Assembly (NCBI RefSeq): GCF_003331145.1
Contig: NZ_QLVE01000004.1
Coordinates: 186,001 to 250,000, forward strand
Source of the DNA: Exiguobacterium sp. TNDT2
Lineage (GTDB): Bacteria; Bacillota; Bacilli; Exiguobacteriales; Exiguobacteriaceae
Length of the DNA: 64,000 bases
Direction of reading: 5' to 3'
Notes under the pieces: model-generated
Databases searched by the model: none
The model's input: only the letters and a program-made list of their open reading frames with translations
What the model was told of the DNA's origin: nothing
Shown: positions 28,964-37,447 of the stretch, piece by piece
Numbering within the stretch: the first letter of the stretch is position 1
Layout of the letters: each line of letters starts with the position of its first letter
Translations under genes and position numbers: made by a program

Positions 28964-29890
28964 ATGGAAACGATCCATCTGACTTATCCTGAGACACCGA
29001 CCCTCGTCCCATCGGTCATGGTCCTCGGATTTTTCGACGGCGTCCACACCGGACATCAGGCCGTGATTCGGCATGCGCAGACGCAAGCGACACAGCTCGA
29101 CGTTCCTGTGACCGTGATCACGTTCGACCCGCACCCGAAACAAGTGCTATCGAACAAACCGGATGCGGTCCGGTATATCACACCGCTCCAGCGGAAATTG
29201 GACCGGATTGCCGGACTCGGTGTCGAACGGTGTATCGTCATCACGTTCACGAAAGAGTTGGCGAGCTTGTCACCACAACAATTCGTGGATGACTATTTAA
29301 TCGGTGCCGGTGCGGTCCACGTGACGGCAGGGTTTGACTACTCGTACGGCAAATTCGGGGAAGGGACGATGGAGACGTTGCCGTATCATGCACGCGGTCG
29401 CTTCACGACATCGGTCGTCGCCGAACAGATGAGCGGCGGCGAAAAAGTGTCGTCGACGCGGATTCGTCAGTTGCTCGGTGCCGGAGACGTCGATGTGGCG
29501 AGCGAGTTGCTCGGCACGCCGTACGTCATCTGTGGGGAAGTCATCCACGGTGACGCCCGTGGCCGGACGATCGGTTACCCGACGGCGAACGTCGTCATGG
29601 ACGCGTCGTACGTCATGCCGCGGCTCGGCGTCTACGCGACGCGTGTACGGCTTCAAGACGGCCGGACGTTCGACGCCATGACGAACGTCGGGCGGCGCCC
29701 GACGTTTTATACGACCGGGGACGTCTCGATCGAGAGCCACTTGTTCGATTTTTCAGAGGACCTATACGGGCAACTGATCGAGATTGAATGGATGCATTAC
29801 TTGCGTGACGAGCGAGCGTTCGACGGACTCGACGCGCTTATCGCTCAACTCAAACAAGATGAGACAGCTGCCCGGGCAATCCTGTCTTGA
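28964..29890 (+). CDS. ribF: RibF, riboflavin kinase / FAD synthetase
   Basis: Bifunctional enzyme that makes FMN and FAD from riboflavin. The 308-residue protein has the N-terminal nucleotidyltransferase domain ([16 protein letters not shown] near residue 20, [13 protein letters not shown] near residue 165) and the C-terminal kinase domain ([14 protein letters not shown] near residue 203). The stop overlaps the -35 box of the rpsO promoter. No FMN riboswitch lies upstream. Confidence 0.96.
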   Translation: METIHLTYPETPTLVPSVMVLGFFDGVHTGHQAVIRHAQTQATQLDVPVTVITFDPHPKQVLSNKPDAVRYITPLQRKLDRIAGLGVERCIVITFTKELASLSPQQFVDDYLIGAGAVHVTAGFDYSYGKFGEGTMETLPYHARGRFTTSVVAEQMSGGEKVSSTRIRQLLGAGDVDVASELLGTPYVICGEVIHGDARGRTIGYPTANVVMDASYVMPRLGVYATRVRLQDGRTFDAMTNVGRRPTFYTTGDVSIESHLFDFSEDLYGQLIEIEWMHYLRDERAFDGLDALIAQLKQDETAARAILS

Positions 29891-29915
29891 CTTTGAATGG
29901 GCGGTACGGTATCCT
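29887..29915 (+). promoter_or_regulatory. Promoter for rpsO
   Basis: TTGACT (29887-29892) overlaps the ribF stop codon and is 17 bases from TATCCT (29910-29915). The start of transcription would be near 29922, giving a leader of about 90 bases before rpsO. Confidence 0.7.
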
Positions 29916-29920
29916 AATTT

Positions 29921-30014
29921 GGTACGCAAAGTACACCGCTTCGCTTGGCTGGACGATTCACCAACGACGGCTCGGCAACGCGGCAATTTTCTATTAAATG
30001 GAGGTGGAGAGGCA
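29921..30014 (+). promoter_or_regulatory. rpsO leader, candidate S15-binding RNA
   Basis: The leader contains GGTAC/GTACACC near 29921-29938, an outer CCGC (29936-29939) that can pair with GCGG (29980-29983), and an inner TTGG with CCAA. A multi-helix junction before rpsO is the usual form of S15 autoregulation in Bacillota. The binding itself is inferred, not shown. Confidence 0.4.
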
Positions 30015-30284
30015 ATGGCACTCTCAAAAGAACGTAAAAACGAAATCATCGCGGAATACGCGACAAAACAAGGTGACACTGGTTCACCGGAAGTTCAAGT
30101 TGCAGTATTGACTGAACAAATCAACACTTTGAACGAACATCTTCGTACACACAAGAAAGACCACCACTCACGTCGCGGTCTTTTGAAAATGGTTGGACGT
30201 CGCCGTAACTTGCTTACGTACCTTCGTAACAAGGACGTTACACGTTACCGTGAATTGATTCAACGCCTTGGTCTCCGTCGTTAA
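30015..30284 (+). CDS. rpsO: Ribosomal protein S15
   Basis: Primary-binding protein of the 30S subunit that contacts 16S rRNA helices 20-22. The 89-residue product is canonical: [15 protein letters not shown] at the start, [17 protein letters not shown], and [19 protein letters not shown] near residue 45. GGAGGTGGAGAGG precedes the ATG at 30015. The frame extends upstream but that part is not S15. Confidence 0.98.
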   Translation: MALSKERKNEIIAEYATKQGDTGSPEVQVAVLTEQINTLNEHLRTHKKDHHSRRGLLKMVGRRRNLLTYLRNKDVTRYRELIQRLGLRR

Positions 30285-30301
30285 TCCGAACGGACCATGT
30301 G

Positions 30302-30342
30302 ACGGACTGGGACACTTGTTCCTAGTCCGTTTCTTCTTTTTT
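30302..30342 (+). terminator. Terminator between rpsO and pnp
   Basis: ACGGACTGGGA pairs with TTCCTAGTCCGT (one G-U pair), followed by TTCTTCTTTTTT. Confidence 0.85.
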
Positions 30343-30355
30343 GGGAGGAAAATCA

Positions 30356-30385
30356 TTAGACATTCATATGAATGAGTTACATAAT
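30356..30385 (+). promoter_or_regulatory. Possible pnp promoter containing a 14-bp palindrome
   Basis: TTAGAC (30356-30361) and CATAAT (30380-30385) are 18 bases apart. The spacer holds the perfect palindrome CATTCATATGAATG (30361-30374). The boxes are weak matches, so this is tentative; the palindrome could be an operator. Confidence 0.35.
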
Positions 30386-30416
30386 AAACTAGATAAGGTT
30401 TGAGAGGAGAATGTTC

Positions 30417-32633
30417 ATGTTAGGTACGAAACAAGTCTTTTCTACTGAATGGGGCGGTCGTCCGCTATCTGTAGAAGTGGGGCAACTTGCAAAACAAGCA
30501 AACGGCTCGGCACTCGTCCGTTATGGGGACACGGTCGTGCTCGCCACGGTCACAGCATCGAAAGCGCCGAAGGATTTAGATTTCTTCCCGCTCACGGTCA
30601 ACTATGAAGAAAAATTATATTCGGTCGGTAAAATTCCAGGAGGTTTCCTCCGTCGGGAAGGACGTCCGGGTGAGAACGCGATTTTGACATCACGTCTCAT
30701 CGACCGTCCGATTCGTCCGCTTTTCCCGGACGGCTTCCGTCACGATATTCAAGTGATGATTTACGTCATGTCGAACGATCCAGACTGCTCGGCTGAGATG
30801 GCCGGTATGCTTGGAACGTCGATCGCACTCTCGATCTCAGATATCCCGTTCGACGGTCCGATCGCCGGAGCGACAGTCGGACGCGTCGACGGTGAGTTCG
30901 TCGTCAACCCGACGACGGCTCAGCTCGAACAGACGGACCTCGAACTCCAAGTCGCCGGAACGGCAACTGCAATCAACATGGTTGAAGCAGGCGCGAACGA
31001 AGTACCGGAAGACGTCATGCTCGAGTCGATTTTGTTCGGTCACGAAGAAATCAAGAAATTGGTCGCGTTCCAAACAGAAATCGTGGAAGCTGTCGGGAAA
31101 CCGAAGTTCGAATACACGGTATCGAAGTTTGATGACGCTTTGACGGCTGAGCTCGAAGCAGCTCGTCCAGAAATCAACGCCGCGGTCCAAGTCGAAGAGA
31201 AGCATGCACGTGACGAAGCCATCAACGAAGTGATTGCCAAATACGTAACTGCCTATGAAGCAACGCTCGCTGACGAACCAGCCAAGTTGAAAGAAGTGTC
31301 TGGCATCTTAAACAAGTTCGTCAAAGACGAAGTCCGCCGTTTAATCACGGTCGACAAGGTTCGTCCGGACGGTCGTCGCCCGGAAGTCATCCGCCCGCTC
31401 GCGTCAGAAACCGGCTTATTGCCACGCGCCCACGGTGTCGGCTTGTTCACACGTGGACAAACACAAGTCATGTCGGTCGCGACACTCGGCGTCATCGGAG
31501 ATGCTCAAATCATCGACGGCATCGGGTTAGAAGAGAACAAGCGCTTCATGCACCACTATAACTTCCCGCCGTTCTCGGTCGGAGAAGCTCGTCCGGTGCG
31601 TGCGCCAGGTCGTCGTGAAATCGGTCACGGTGCCCTCGGAGAACGTGCACTTCTTCCAATCATCCCGAAAGAAGCCGACTTCCCGTACACGATTCGTCTC
31701 GTCTCGGAAGTACTCGAGTCGAACGGTTCGAGTTCACAGGCGTCAATCTGTGGTTCGACACTCGCCCTCATGGACGCAGGTGTGCCGATCAAGGCACCGG
31801 TTGCCGGGATTGCAATGGGTCTCATCATGGAAGGCGAACACTATACGGTCCTCACTGACATCCAAGGTCTCGAAGATCATCTTGGCGACATGGACTTCAA
31901 AGTAGCAGGAACGAAAGACGGGATCACGGCGCTCCAAATGGATATCAAAATTGCCGGGATTACGCGTGAGATTTTGGAAGAGGCACTCGAACAAGCACGT
32001 TCAGGCCGTCTCCATATCTTGAACCATATGCTTGAGACGCTCGACGCACCGCGTCCGCAGTTGTCGAAGTATGCCCCGAAAATCGTGACGATGACGATCA
32101 ATCCGGACAAGATCCGCGACGTGATCGGACCGGGCGGGAAGATGATCAACAGCATCATCGACCAAACGGGTGTCAAAATCGATATCGAGCAAGACGGTAC
32201 CGTCTTCATCGCGTCGACCGATCAAGAAGGCATCGACATGGCAATGGCCCTCATCGGCGACATCGTCCGCGAAGTCGTCGTCGGCGAAGAGTTCGATGCG
32301 ACCGTTCGTCGTATTGAGAAGTTCGGCGCGTTCGTCGAGTTGTTCAAAGGCAAGGACGCGCTTGTCCACGTCTCTGAGTTCAGCTTAGAGCGTGTCGCGA
32401 ACGTTGAAGACGTCGTTAAACTCGGCGATACAATTAAAGTCCGCGTGACGGAAATCGATGACAAAGGCCGAGTCAACGCTTCGCACAAAGTGCTGATCCT
32501 GGAAGGATTGTCACCGGAAGAACGCGAAGCATATGAAGCCAAACGCAAAGCGCAGCGCGAAAGCCGTCCACCACGTGACAGCCGTCCGCCGCGTCGTGAC
32601 GGAGACCGTCGTCCGCCACGCTCGACAAACTAA
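30417..32633 (+). CDS. pnp: Polynucleotide phosphorylase
   Basis: PNPase is a 3'-5' phosphorolytic exoribonuclease of mRNA turnover. The 738-residue protein has two RNase PH domains ([17 protein letters not shown] near residue 74 and [16 protein letters not shown] near residue 400), a KH domain ([17 protein letters not shown], near residue 570), and an S1 domain ([19 protein letters not shown]). The C-terminal tail is rich in Arg and Pro (residues about 710-738), longer than the roughly 705 residues of B. subtilis PNPase. ATG 30417 has GAGGAG at proper spacing, whereas ATG 30411 abuts it. Confidence 0.97.
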   Translation: MLGTKQVFSTEWGGRPLSVEVGQLAKQANGSALVRYGDTVVLATVTASKAPKDLDFFPLTVNYEEKLYSVGKIPGGFLRREGRPGENAILTSRLIDRPIRPLFPDGFRHDIQVMIYVMSNDPDCSAEMAGMLGTSIALSISDIPFDGPIAGATVGRVDGEFVVNPTTAQLEQTDLELQVAGTATAINMVEAGANEVPEDVMLESILFGHEEIKKLVAFQTEIVEAVGKPKFEYTVSKFDDALTAELEAARPEINAAVQVEEKHARDEAINEVIAKYVTAYEATLADEPAKLKEVSGILNKFVKDEVRRLITVDKVRPDGRRPEVIRPLASETGLLPRAHGVGLFTRGQTQVMSVATLGVIGDAQIIDGIGLEENKRFMHHYNFPPFSVGEARPVRAPGRREIGHGALGERALLPIIPKEADFPYTIRLVSEVLESNGSSSQASICGSTLALMDAGVPIKAPVAGIAMGLIMEGEHYTVLTDIQGLEDHLGDMDFKVAGTKDGITALQMDIKIAGITREILEEALEQARSGRLHILNHMLETLDAPRPQLSKYAPKIVTMTINPDKIRDVIGPGGKMINSIIDQTGVKIDIEQDGTVFIASTDQEGIDMAMALIGDIVREVVVGEEFDATVRRIEKFGAFVELFKGKDALVHVSEFSLERVANVEDVVKLGDTIKVRVTEIDDKGRVNASHKVLILEGLSPEEREAYEAKRKAQRESRPPRDSRPPRRDGDRRPPRSTN

Positions 32634-32640
32634 ACATGAT

Positions 32641-32668
32641 GGCCATCGTCTGGTGCGATGGCCTTTTT
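32641..32668 (+). terminator. Terminator after pnp
   Basis: GGCCATCG pairs with CGATGGCC over a 7-base loop, followed by five T. Confidence 0.92.
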
Positions 32669-32683
32669 CATAGGAGTGATAAC

Positions 32684-33901
32684 ATGGAATGGATCACATT
32701 AGACAACGGCGTCCGCATCGTGATTGAACCGATGGCGGATGTGCGCAGCACGTCGACCGGCGTCTTCATCAAAGCCGGCACCCGGACCGAAGACATGACC
32801 GAGATCGGCATCAGTCACTTGATTGAACATATGTTGTTTAAAGGAACAAAGACACGAACCGCAAAAGAGATTGCGTCGTTCTTTGATGAACTTGGCGGAA
32901 GCGTGAACGCGTTCACGTCGAAAGATCATACGTGCTATTACGTGAAGACGCTCGACGAACACGCGGTCATCGCCTTCGATGCCCTCGCCGATATGCTGTT
33001 TGACTCGCTATTTGATGAGACCGAGCTCGAGAAAGAGAAGCGGGTCGTCTTAGAAGAGATTAAAATGTATGAGGACACCCCGGAAGACCTCGTCCACGAG
33101 CTGCTCGCGAAAGCCGTCTATAAGGACGATATCCTCGCCGAGCCGATTCTCGGGACGGAAACGAGTGTCCTCGGCCTATCACGTGAGCAATTGCTCCGCT
33201 ACGTCGCCTCGACGTATACGGGCAACCGTGTCGTCGTCTCGATCGCCGGCCACGTGCCGGACGAGTTGGTCGAGGCGGTCAAGAGAAGGTTTGCCGACCT
33301 TCCAACAGGGGAATCACCGAAAGAATCGACGGCGCCGATCTTGTATAGCGACGTGGTGAAAAAACAGAAAGAGACGGAGCAGGCACATCTGTGCTGGAAC
33401 TTCGAGGCGATCGCCGCCAAAGACGACCGGCTTCCGCATCTGGCATTGTTGAACAATGCGATCGGGGCGACGATGTCGTCACGGCTGTTCCAGTCGATTC
33501 GCGAAGAGGAAGGCCTCGCCTACTCGATTTACTCGTACTATACGACGTTCGACGATCACGGCACGTTCACGATCTATATCGGGACCTCACCAGAAACGCT
33601 CACGCAAGTCGAGACGATCATGACACGTGAGCTCGAGACGCTGAAAGCGGACGGGCTGTCCGACGAAGAGGTCGAGAAAGGCAAACGGCAATTGAAAGGG
33701 TCGCTCGTCCTCGGGAACGAGAGCACGAGCGCGCGCATGAACCGTAATGGGCGCAACCTCGTCCTGCTCGACTTTGTCGAAGACTTGAACGATGTGCTCG
33801 ACAACGTCGATCGCATCGAAACGCATGACGTCAACGCCCTCATCAGCGAGGTGCTCGGCCACGCCCCTGCCAAATCATATGTCCTTCCGTCCGAAGACTG
33901 A
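32684..33901 (+). CDS. mlpA: M16 family zinc peptidase (MlpA/YmxG)
   Basis: Pitrilysin/processing-peptidase-family metalloprotease found near pnp in Bacillales. The 405-residue protein carries the inverted zinc motif HLIEH (in GISHLIEHMLFKG, near residue 45) and a second, inactive-type half. The start is ATG 32684 after TAGGAGTGA. In B. subtilis ylxY precedes it and ymxH plus spoVF genes follow; none of these is present here. The physiological substrate is unknown. Confidence 0.92.
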   Translation: MEWITLDNGVRIVIEPMADVRSTSTGVFIKAGTRTEDMTEIGISHLIEHMLFKGTKTRTAKEIASFFDELGGSVNAFTSKDHTCYYVKTLDEHAVIAFDALADMLFDSLFDETELEKEKRVVLEEIKMYEDTPEDLVHELLAKAVYKDDILAEPILGTETSVLGLSREQLLRYVASTYTGNRVVVSIAGHVPDELVEAVKRRFADLPTGESPKESTAPILYSDVVKKQKETEQAHLCWNFEAIAAKDDRLPHLALLNNAIGATMSSRLFQSIREEEGLAYSIYSYYTTFDDHGTFTIYIGTSPETLTQVETIMTRELETLKADGLSDEEVEKGKRQLKGSLVLGNESTSARMNRNGRNLVLLDFVEDLNDVLDNVDRIETHDVNALISEVLGHAPAKSYVLPSED

Positions 33902-33902
33902 C

Positions 33903-33931
33903 TTGAAACCGAATTGTAAGTTCTCTACACT
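33903..33931 (+). promoter_or_regulatory. Promoter for murE
   Basis: TTGAAA (33903-33908) and TACACT (33926-33931) are exactly 17 bases apart, starting just after the M16 peptidase stop. Four bases downstream of the -10 box, TAAGAGGTAT (33935-33944) is a 10-base match to a site in the same position before the GntR gene. Confidence 0.65.
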
Positions 33932-33984
33932 GATTAAGAGGTATTCTTTACTTTGGACAGGAACAGGTGAAAGAAGGGAAAGAC

Positions 33985-35445
33985 TTGAACTTAACGGATT
34001 TAGCTAACCACATCCAATTGATTAATCAACCAAACTTACAAGGCATCACGGTGACCCATGTGACGACCGACTCGCGTGAAGTCGTCCCTGGGACACTTTT
34101 CGTCGCCATTAAAGGCTATACGGTCGACGGTCACGACTACGCTGATTTAGCAGTCACTAAAGGCGCAGTCGCTGTCGTCAGTGAACGACCACTCTCTCTT
34201 AGTGTGCCGAATTTGATCGTGCGTGACAGTATGCGTACAGTCGGTCTATTGGCGTCTGTGTTCTATCAATATCCGTCTGAGCAGATGCGTCTGTTCGGGA
34301 TCACGGGAACGAATGGCAAGACGACGACGACGACCATTTTACGCGACGTCCTCACCGAGCTCGGACATAGCACCGGCTTAATTGGCACGGTCGAAGTCCG
34401 CATCAACGATACGATCGTCCCGAGCAAAAACACGACGCCGCAAAGTTCTGAGTTGCAACAGTTGCTCGCCCGAATGCGCGAAGAAGGCGTCACCGATGTG
34501 ATGATGGAAGTGTCATCGCATGGACTCGAACTCGGCCGGGTCATCGGAACGGACTTCGATATCGTCGGCTTCACGAACTTGACGCACGACCATCTTGATT
34601 TCCACGGTACGTTCGAGAACTACGCACGCGCGAAAGGCTTATTGTTTGCGCAACTCGGACAGATGGCGTCGCGTCACAAAGTCGCCGTGTTGAACGCAGA
34701 CGATCCGTACAGCAAGTTGTATGAGACGATGACGGGCGCACGAGTGATTACGTATGCGATTGACGAAATGGCTGACGTGACGGCATCAGATATCGTTCAG
34801 ACGCTGTCAGATACGAGCTTTTGCCTCAACTATCAAGGCGAGCGCCATCCGTTGACGGTTCAATTTATCGGCCGGTTCAACGTGTATAACATCTTGCTCG
34901 CGACCGGTTGCCTGATTGCCGCCGGTTATCGCTTGCCCGAGATCGTTCAGGCGCTCGAGTCGATTCATCCCGCCAAAGGGCGGATGCAACGCCTTGACGT
35001 GCCGGGTTATAACGTGTATGCGGACTATGCGCATACACCGGACGGCATCGAGCAATGCTTGAAGTCACTCGTCGGCGTCCCGAAAGAGAAAATCGTGTTC
35101 TTGATTGGCACCGGTGGAAATCGTGACGTCACGAAACGTCCGACGATGGGAGCGATGGCCTCGAAATATGCGGGCACGGTCGTCATCACGACGGATGACC
35201 CGCGCTTTGAAGCGTATGACTCGATCACGAGCGGAATCGCCGCCGGAATGACCCACGACAACTTTGTTGAAATCGGGGATCGGGAAGAGGCTGTCCGTTA
35301 TGCGGCTCAGTTGGCCGAACCAGACAATATCGTTGTGTTGGCCGGAAAAGGGCATGAGAAATATCAAATCATCGGTAATGAGAAAATTCCGCTAGATGAA
35401 GAAGCGATCGTCCGAGCGACAATTTTGAAGACGGAGGAAATATGA
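33985..35445 (+). CDS. murE: MurE, UDP-MurNAc-tripeptide synthetase
   Basis: Mur ligase that adds the third (diamino) amino acid to UDP-MurNAc-Ala-Glu in peptidoglycan synthesis. The 486-residue protein has the ATP loop GITGTNGKTTTTTIL near residue 105, EVSSHGLELGRV near residue 175, and the substrate-specificity region TTDDPRFEAYDS near residue 400. That motif is DDPR, between the DNPR of diaminopimelate enzymes and the DDPN/DNPA type of lysine enzymes, so the substrate cannot be read from it alone. The start is TTG 33985, 6 bases after GAAGGG; GTG 33967 is upstream of that site. It lies outside any division-wall cluster. Confidence 0.94.
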   Translation: MNLTDLANHIQLINQPNLQGITVTHVTTDSREVVPGTLFVAIKGYTVDGHDYADLAVTKGAVAVVSERPLSLSVPNLIVRDSMRTVGLLASVFYQYPSEQMRLFGITGTNGKTTTTTILRDVLTELGHSTGLIGTVEVRINDTIVPSKNTTPQSSELQQLLARMREEGVTDVMMEVSSHGLELGRVIGTDFDIVGFTNLTHDHLDFHGTFENYARAKGLLFAQLGQMASRHKVAVLNADDPYSKLYETMTGARVITYAIDEMADVTASDIVQTLSDTSFCLNYQGERHPLTVQFIGRFNVYNILLATGCLIAAGYRLPEIVQALESIHPAKGRMQRLDVPGYNVYADYAHTPDGIEQCLKSLVGVPKEKIVFLIGTGGNRDVTKRPTMGAMASKYAGTVVITTDDPRFEAYDSITSGIAAGMTHDNFVEIGDREEAVRYAAQLAEPDNIVVLAGKGHEKYQIIGNEKIPLDEEAIVRATILKTEEI

Positions 35446-35448
35446 TTT

Positions 35449-36702
35449 ATGGCAGTACAACCGATCACCTTGACAGAGAAAGAGCATGACCAGTTCGTCA
35501 AAACGCACGACCGCGGGGACTTGCTTCAGCTTTCGAGTTGGGCCGACGTCAAACGACAAAACGGCTGGTTCGCCGAGCGGATCGCCGTCGCGACCAATGG
35601 TGTGACGAGCGGGGTCGCGTTACTCTTGTTCAAACGCGTACCTAAACTTCCGTTCACGCTTTGCTACGCGCCGCGCGGTTTCGTCGTCGACTATGACGAT
35701 GTGGCTTCGTTGACCGCGTTGACCGAAGAAGCGAAACGGGTCGCCAAAGCGAATAAAGCGATTACCGTGAAAATCGACCCGAATATCGACCGGGATGAAG
35801 TTCCTGGTCTCTTGACAGAGATGTCGAGTCTTGGCTTCGCCCATAAAGGATACGGTGGCGGGTTCGATTACGCCCAGCCTCGGTTCACGATGGAGACGGA
35901 CTTGCGTCCGAGCGCGAAAGAGATTTTTGGCAAGTTCCATCATAAGTTCCGCTATAACGTGCGTTTGGCAGAACGAAAAGGAATCGTCTGCACGGAAGTC
36001 GGTCGCGATGGTCTCCAGACGTTCGCGGAGTTGATGAAAGTGACGGGCGAGCGGGACGGCTTTGCCATCCGCGGCCTTGATTACTTCGAGAACTTATACG
36101 ATTGCCTGCAGCCAGGGGACGCGCGTCTGTTCTTGACGAAACTCGAACCGAAGCTCGCGCTCGACCAACAGATGGCCACGCTCGAAAAAGCCGAACGTGA
36201 CCTCGGCAAGATTGAACGTTCCCTCGAGACGGAGACGGTCGAGAAGAAACGGACAAGTCTGTTGAACCGTCAAAAGCAGACGGGCGAACAGATTGAAAAG
36301 ATTAAAGCTGCGTTGCCGGAACTGAACGAGTTGCACGACGAGTACCCGAACGGGCTCGTCTTATCGGGCGGTCTGTTGACGTTAGCCGGCCGACGCTCGT
36401 ATTACTTGTACGGTGCGTCTTCGAACGAGTTCCGTGACTTCATGCCGAACCACCTCATGCAATGGACGATGATGCAAGCGGCCAAGGCGAGCGGGGCCGA
36501 ACGCTACGATTTTGGTGGCGTATCGGGTAGCACGGAGCCTGATGACGAGTATGCAGGGCTTTATGCGTTCAAGTCGGGCTGGGGAAGCGATTTGATTGAG
36601 AAAGTCGGCGAGTTCGACCTCGTCTTGAATCGTCCGCTCTATTTCGCCCTCGAGACAGGATTACCGCTTGTCAAAGGACTTCGTAAACGGTTGCGCAGAT
36701 GA
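35449..36702 (+). CDS. FemA/FemX-like peptidoglycan bridge aminoacyltransferase
   Basis: Member of the FemABX family, which transfers amino acids from aminoacyl-tRNA to the lysine side chain of lipid II to build the interpeptide bridge. The 417-residue protein has two GNAT-like halves and, at about residues 230-295, a long charged helical arm (LEKAERDLGKIERSLETET and following), the typical FemA coiled coil that interrupts the second half. DFGGVSGSTEPDDEYAGLY near residue 350 is a family-type segment. It starts 3 bases after murE and overlaps the next gene by 4. Glycine as the added residue is an inference. Confidence 0.9.
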   Translation: MAVQPITLTEKEHDQFVKTHDRGDLLQLSSWADVKRQNGWFAERIAVATNGVTSGVALLLFKRVPKLPFTLCYAPRGFVVDYDDVASLTALTEEAKRVAKANKAITVKIDPNIDRDEVPGLLTEMSSLGFAHKGYGGGFDYAQPRFTMETDLRPSAKEIFGKFHHKFRYNVRLAERKGIVCTEVGRDGLQTFAELMKVTGERDGFAIRGLDYFENLYDCLQPGDARLFLTKLEPKLALDQQMATLEKAERDLGKIERSLETETVEKKRTSLLNRQKQTGEQIEKIKAALPELNELHDEYPNGLVLSGGLLTLAGRRSYYLYGASSNEFRDFMPNHLMQWTMMQAAKASGAERYDFGGVSGSTEPDDEYAGLYAFKSGWGSDLIEKVGEFDLVLNRPLYFALETGLPLVKGLRKRLRR

Positions 36703-37352
36703 AATGGACCGGCGTTTTGACGTTCGCGATGACGGCGTTTCTAGTCGGAATCTTTTTAGCGTACACGTTGTCACGTCCGGGCCCGATGCCGTGGGTCGAT
36801 GAACCGACATTTGAGGCGGGGATGTGTGAACGCAACCCGCGCTCAGAAAACGTCATCGTCGAGCGCAGTGAAAAGGCGTTCGCAAAGCTGCATCCGCATG
36901 TCCGTGAGCGAAGCGAGTCGTTCGTACGCTTGGCCTACTCATGCCTTGGCCTCGAGGTACGTCTGACGTCAGGTTATCGTTCGGCTGATGAGCAGAATGC
37001 GCTCTACGCTCAAGGTCGCACCAAACCGGGACAGGTCGTGACGAACGCCAAAGCGGGCGAGAGCTACCATAACTATGGGCTCGCCGTCGACTTCGTCATC
37101 ATCCATGACAATCGGGCCGACTACGATTTGGAGTCAGACCACAACCGGTCAGGCGAACCCGATTGGCAAGAGTTAGGAAACCTTGGCAAGGCGCTCGGCT
37201 TTGAATGGGGCGGGGATTGGAGAAGTTTTCCGGACTATCCACACTTACAAATGGACTTCGGCTTGTCGATTCGTCAGCTTGCTTCCGGGAAACGCCCGGA
37301 CAACAAAGCGACGATGCCGCTCGCTGATGTGATGAAACCTCTCGTCGATTGA
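36699..37352 (+). CDS. Membrane-anchored M15 peptidase (CwlK-like)
   Basis: Zinc peptidase acting on the peptide stem of peptidoglycan. The 217-residue protein has one N-terminal membrane helix (residues 5-24) and an M15 domain with LTSGYRSADEQNALYAQG. The likely zinc ligands are His124 and Asp131 (SYHNYGLAVDF) and His182 (YPHLQMDF). The NAKAGESYHNYG segment resembles the CwlK/Ply500 group, L-alanyl-D-glutamate endopeptidases; a D,D-carboxypeptidase role cannot be excluded. It overlaps the femX-like gene (ATGA), making a three-gene wall operon with murE. Confidence 0.85.
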   Translation: MKWTGVLTFAMTAFLVGIFLAYTLSRPGPMPWVDEPTFEAGMCERNPRSENVIVERSEKAFAKLHPHVRERSESFVRLAYSCLGLEVRLTSGYRSADEQNALYAQGRTKPGQVVTNAKAGESYHNYGLAVDFVIIHDNRADYDLESDHNRSGEPDWQELGNLGKALGFEWGGDWRSFPDYPHLQMDFGLSIRQLASGKRPDNKATMPLADVMKPLVD

Positions 37353-37447
37353 ACGGAAATGTTGGCATATGGGCAGTTTTCCGATACAATATTCAGTAGC
37401 GATAAGTGGACGAAACAGAATATGCAACATCTAGGAGGTTTTTGTTA

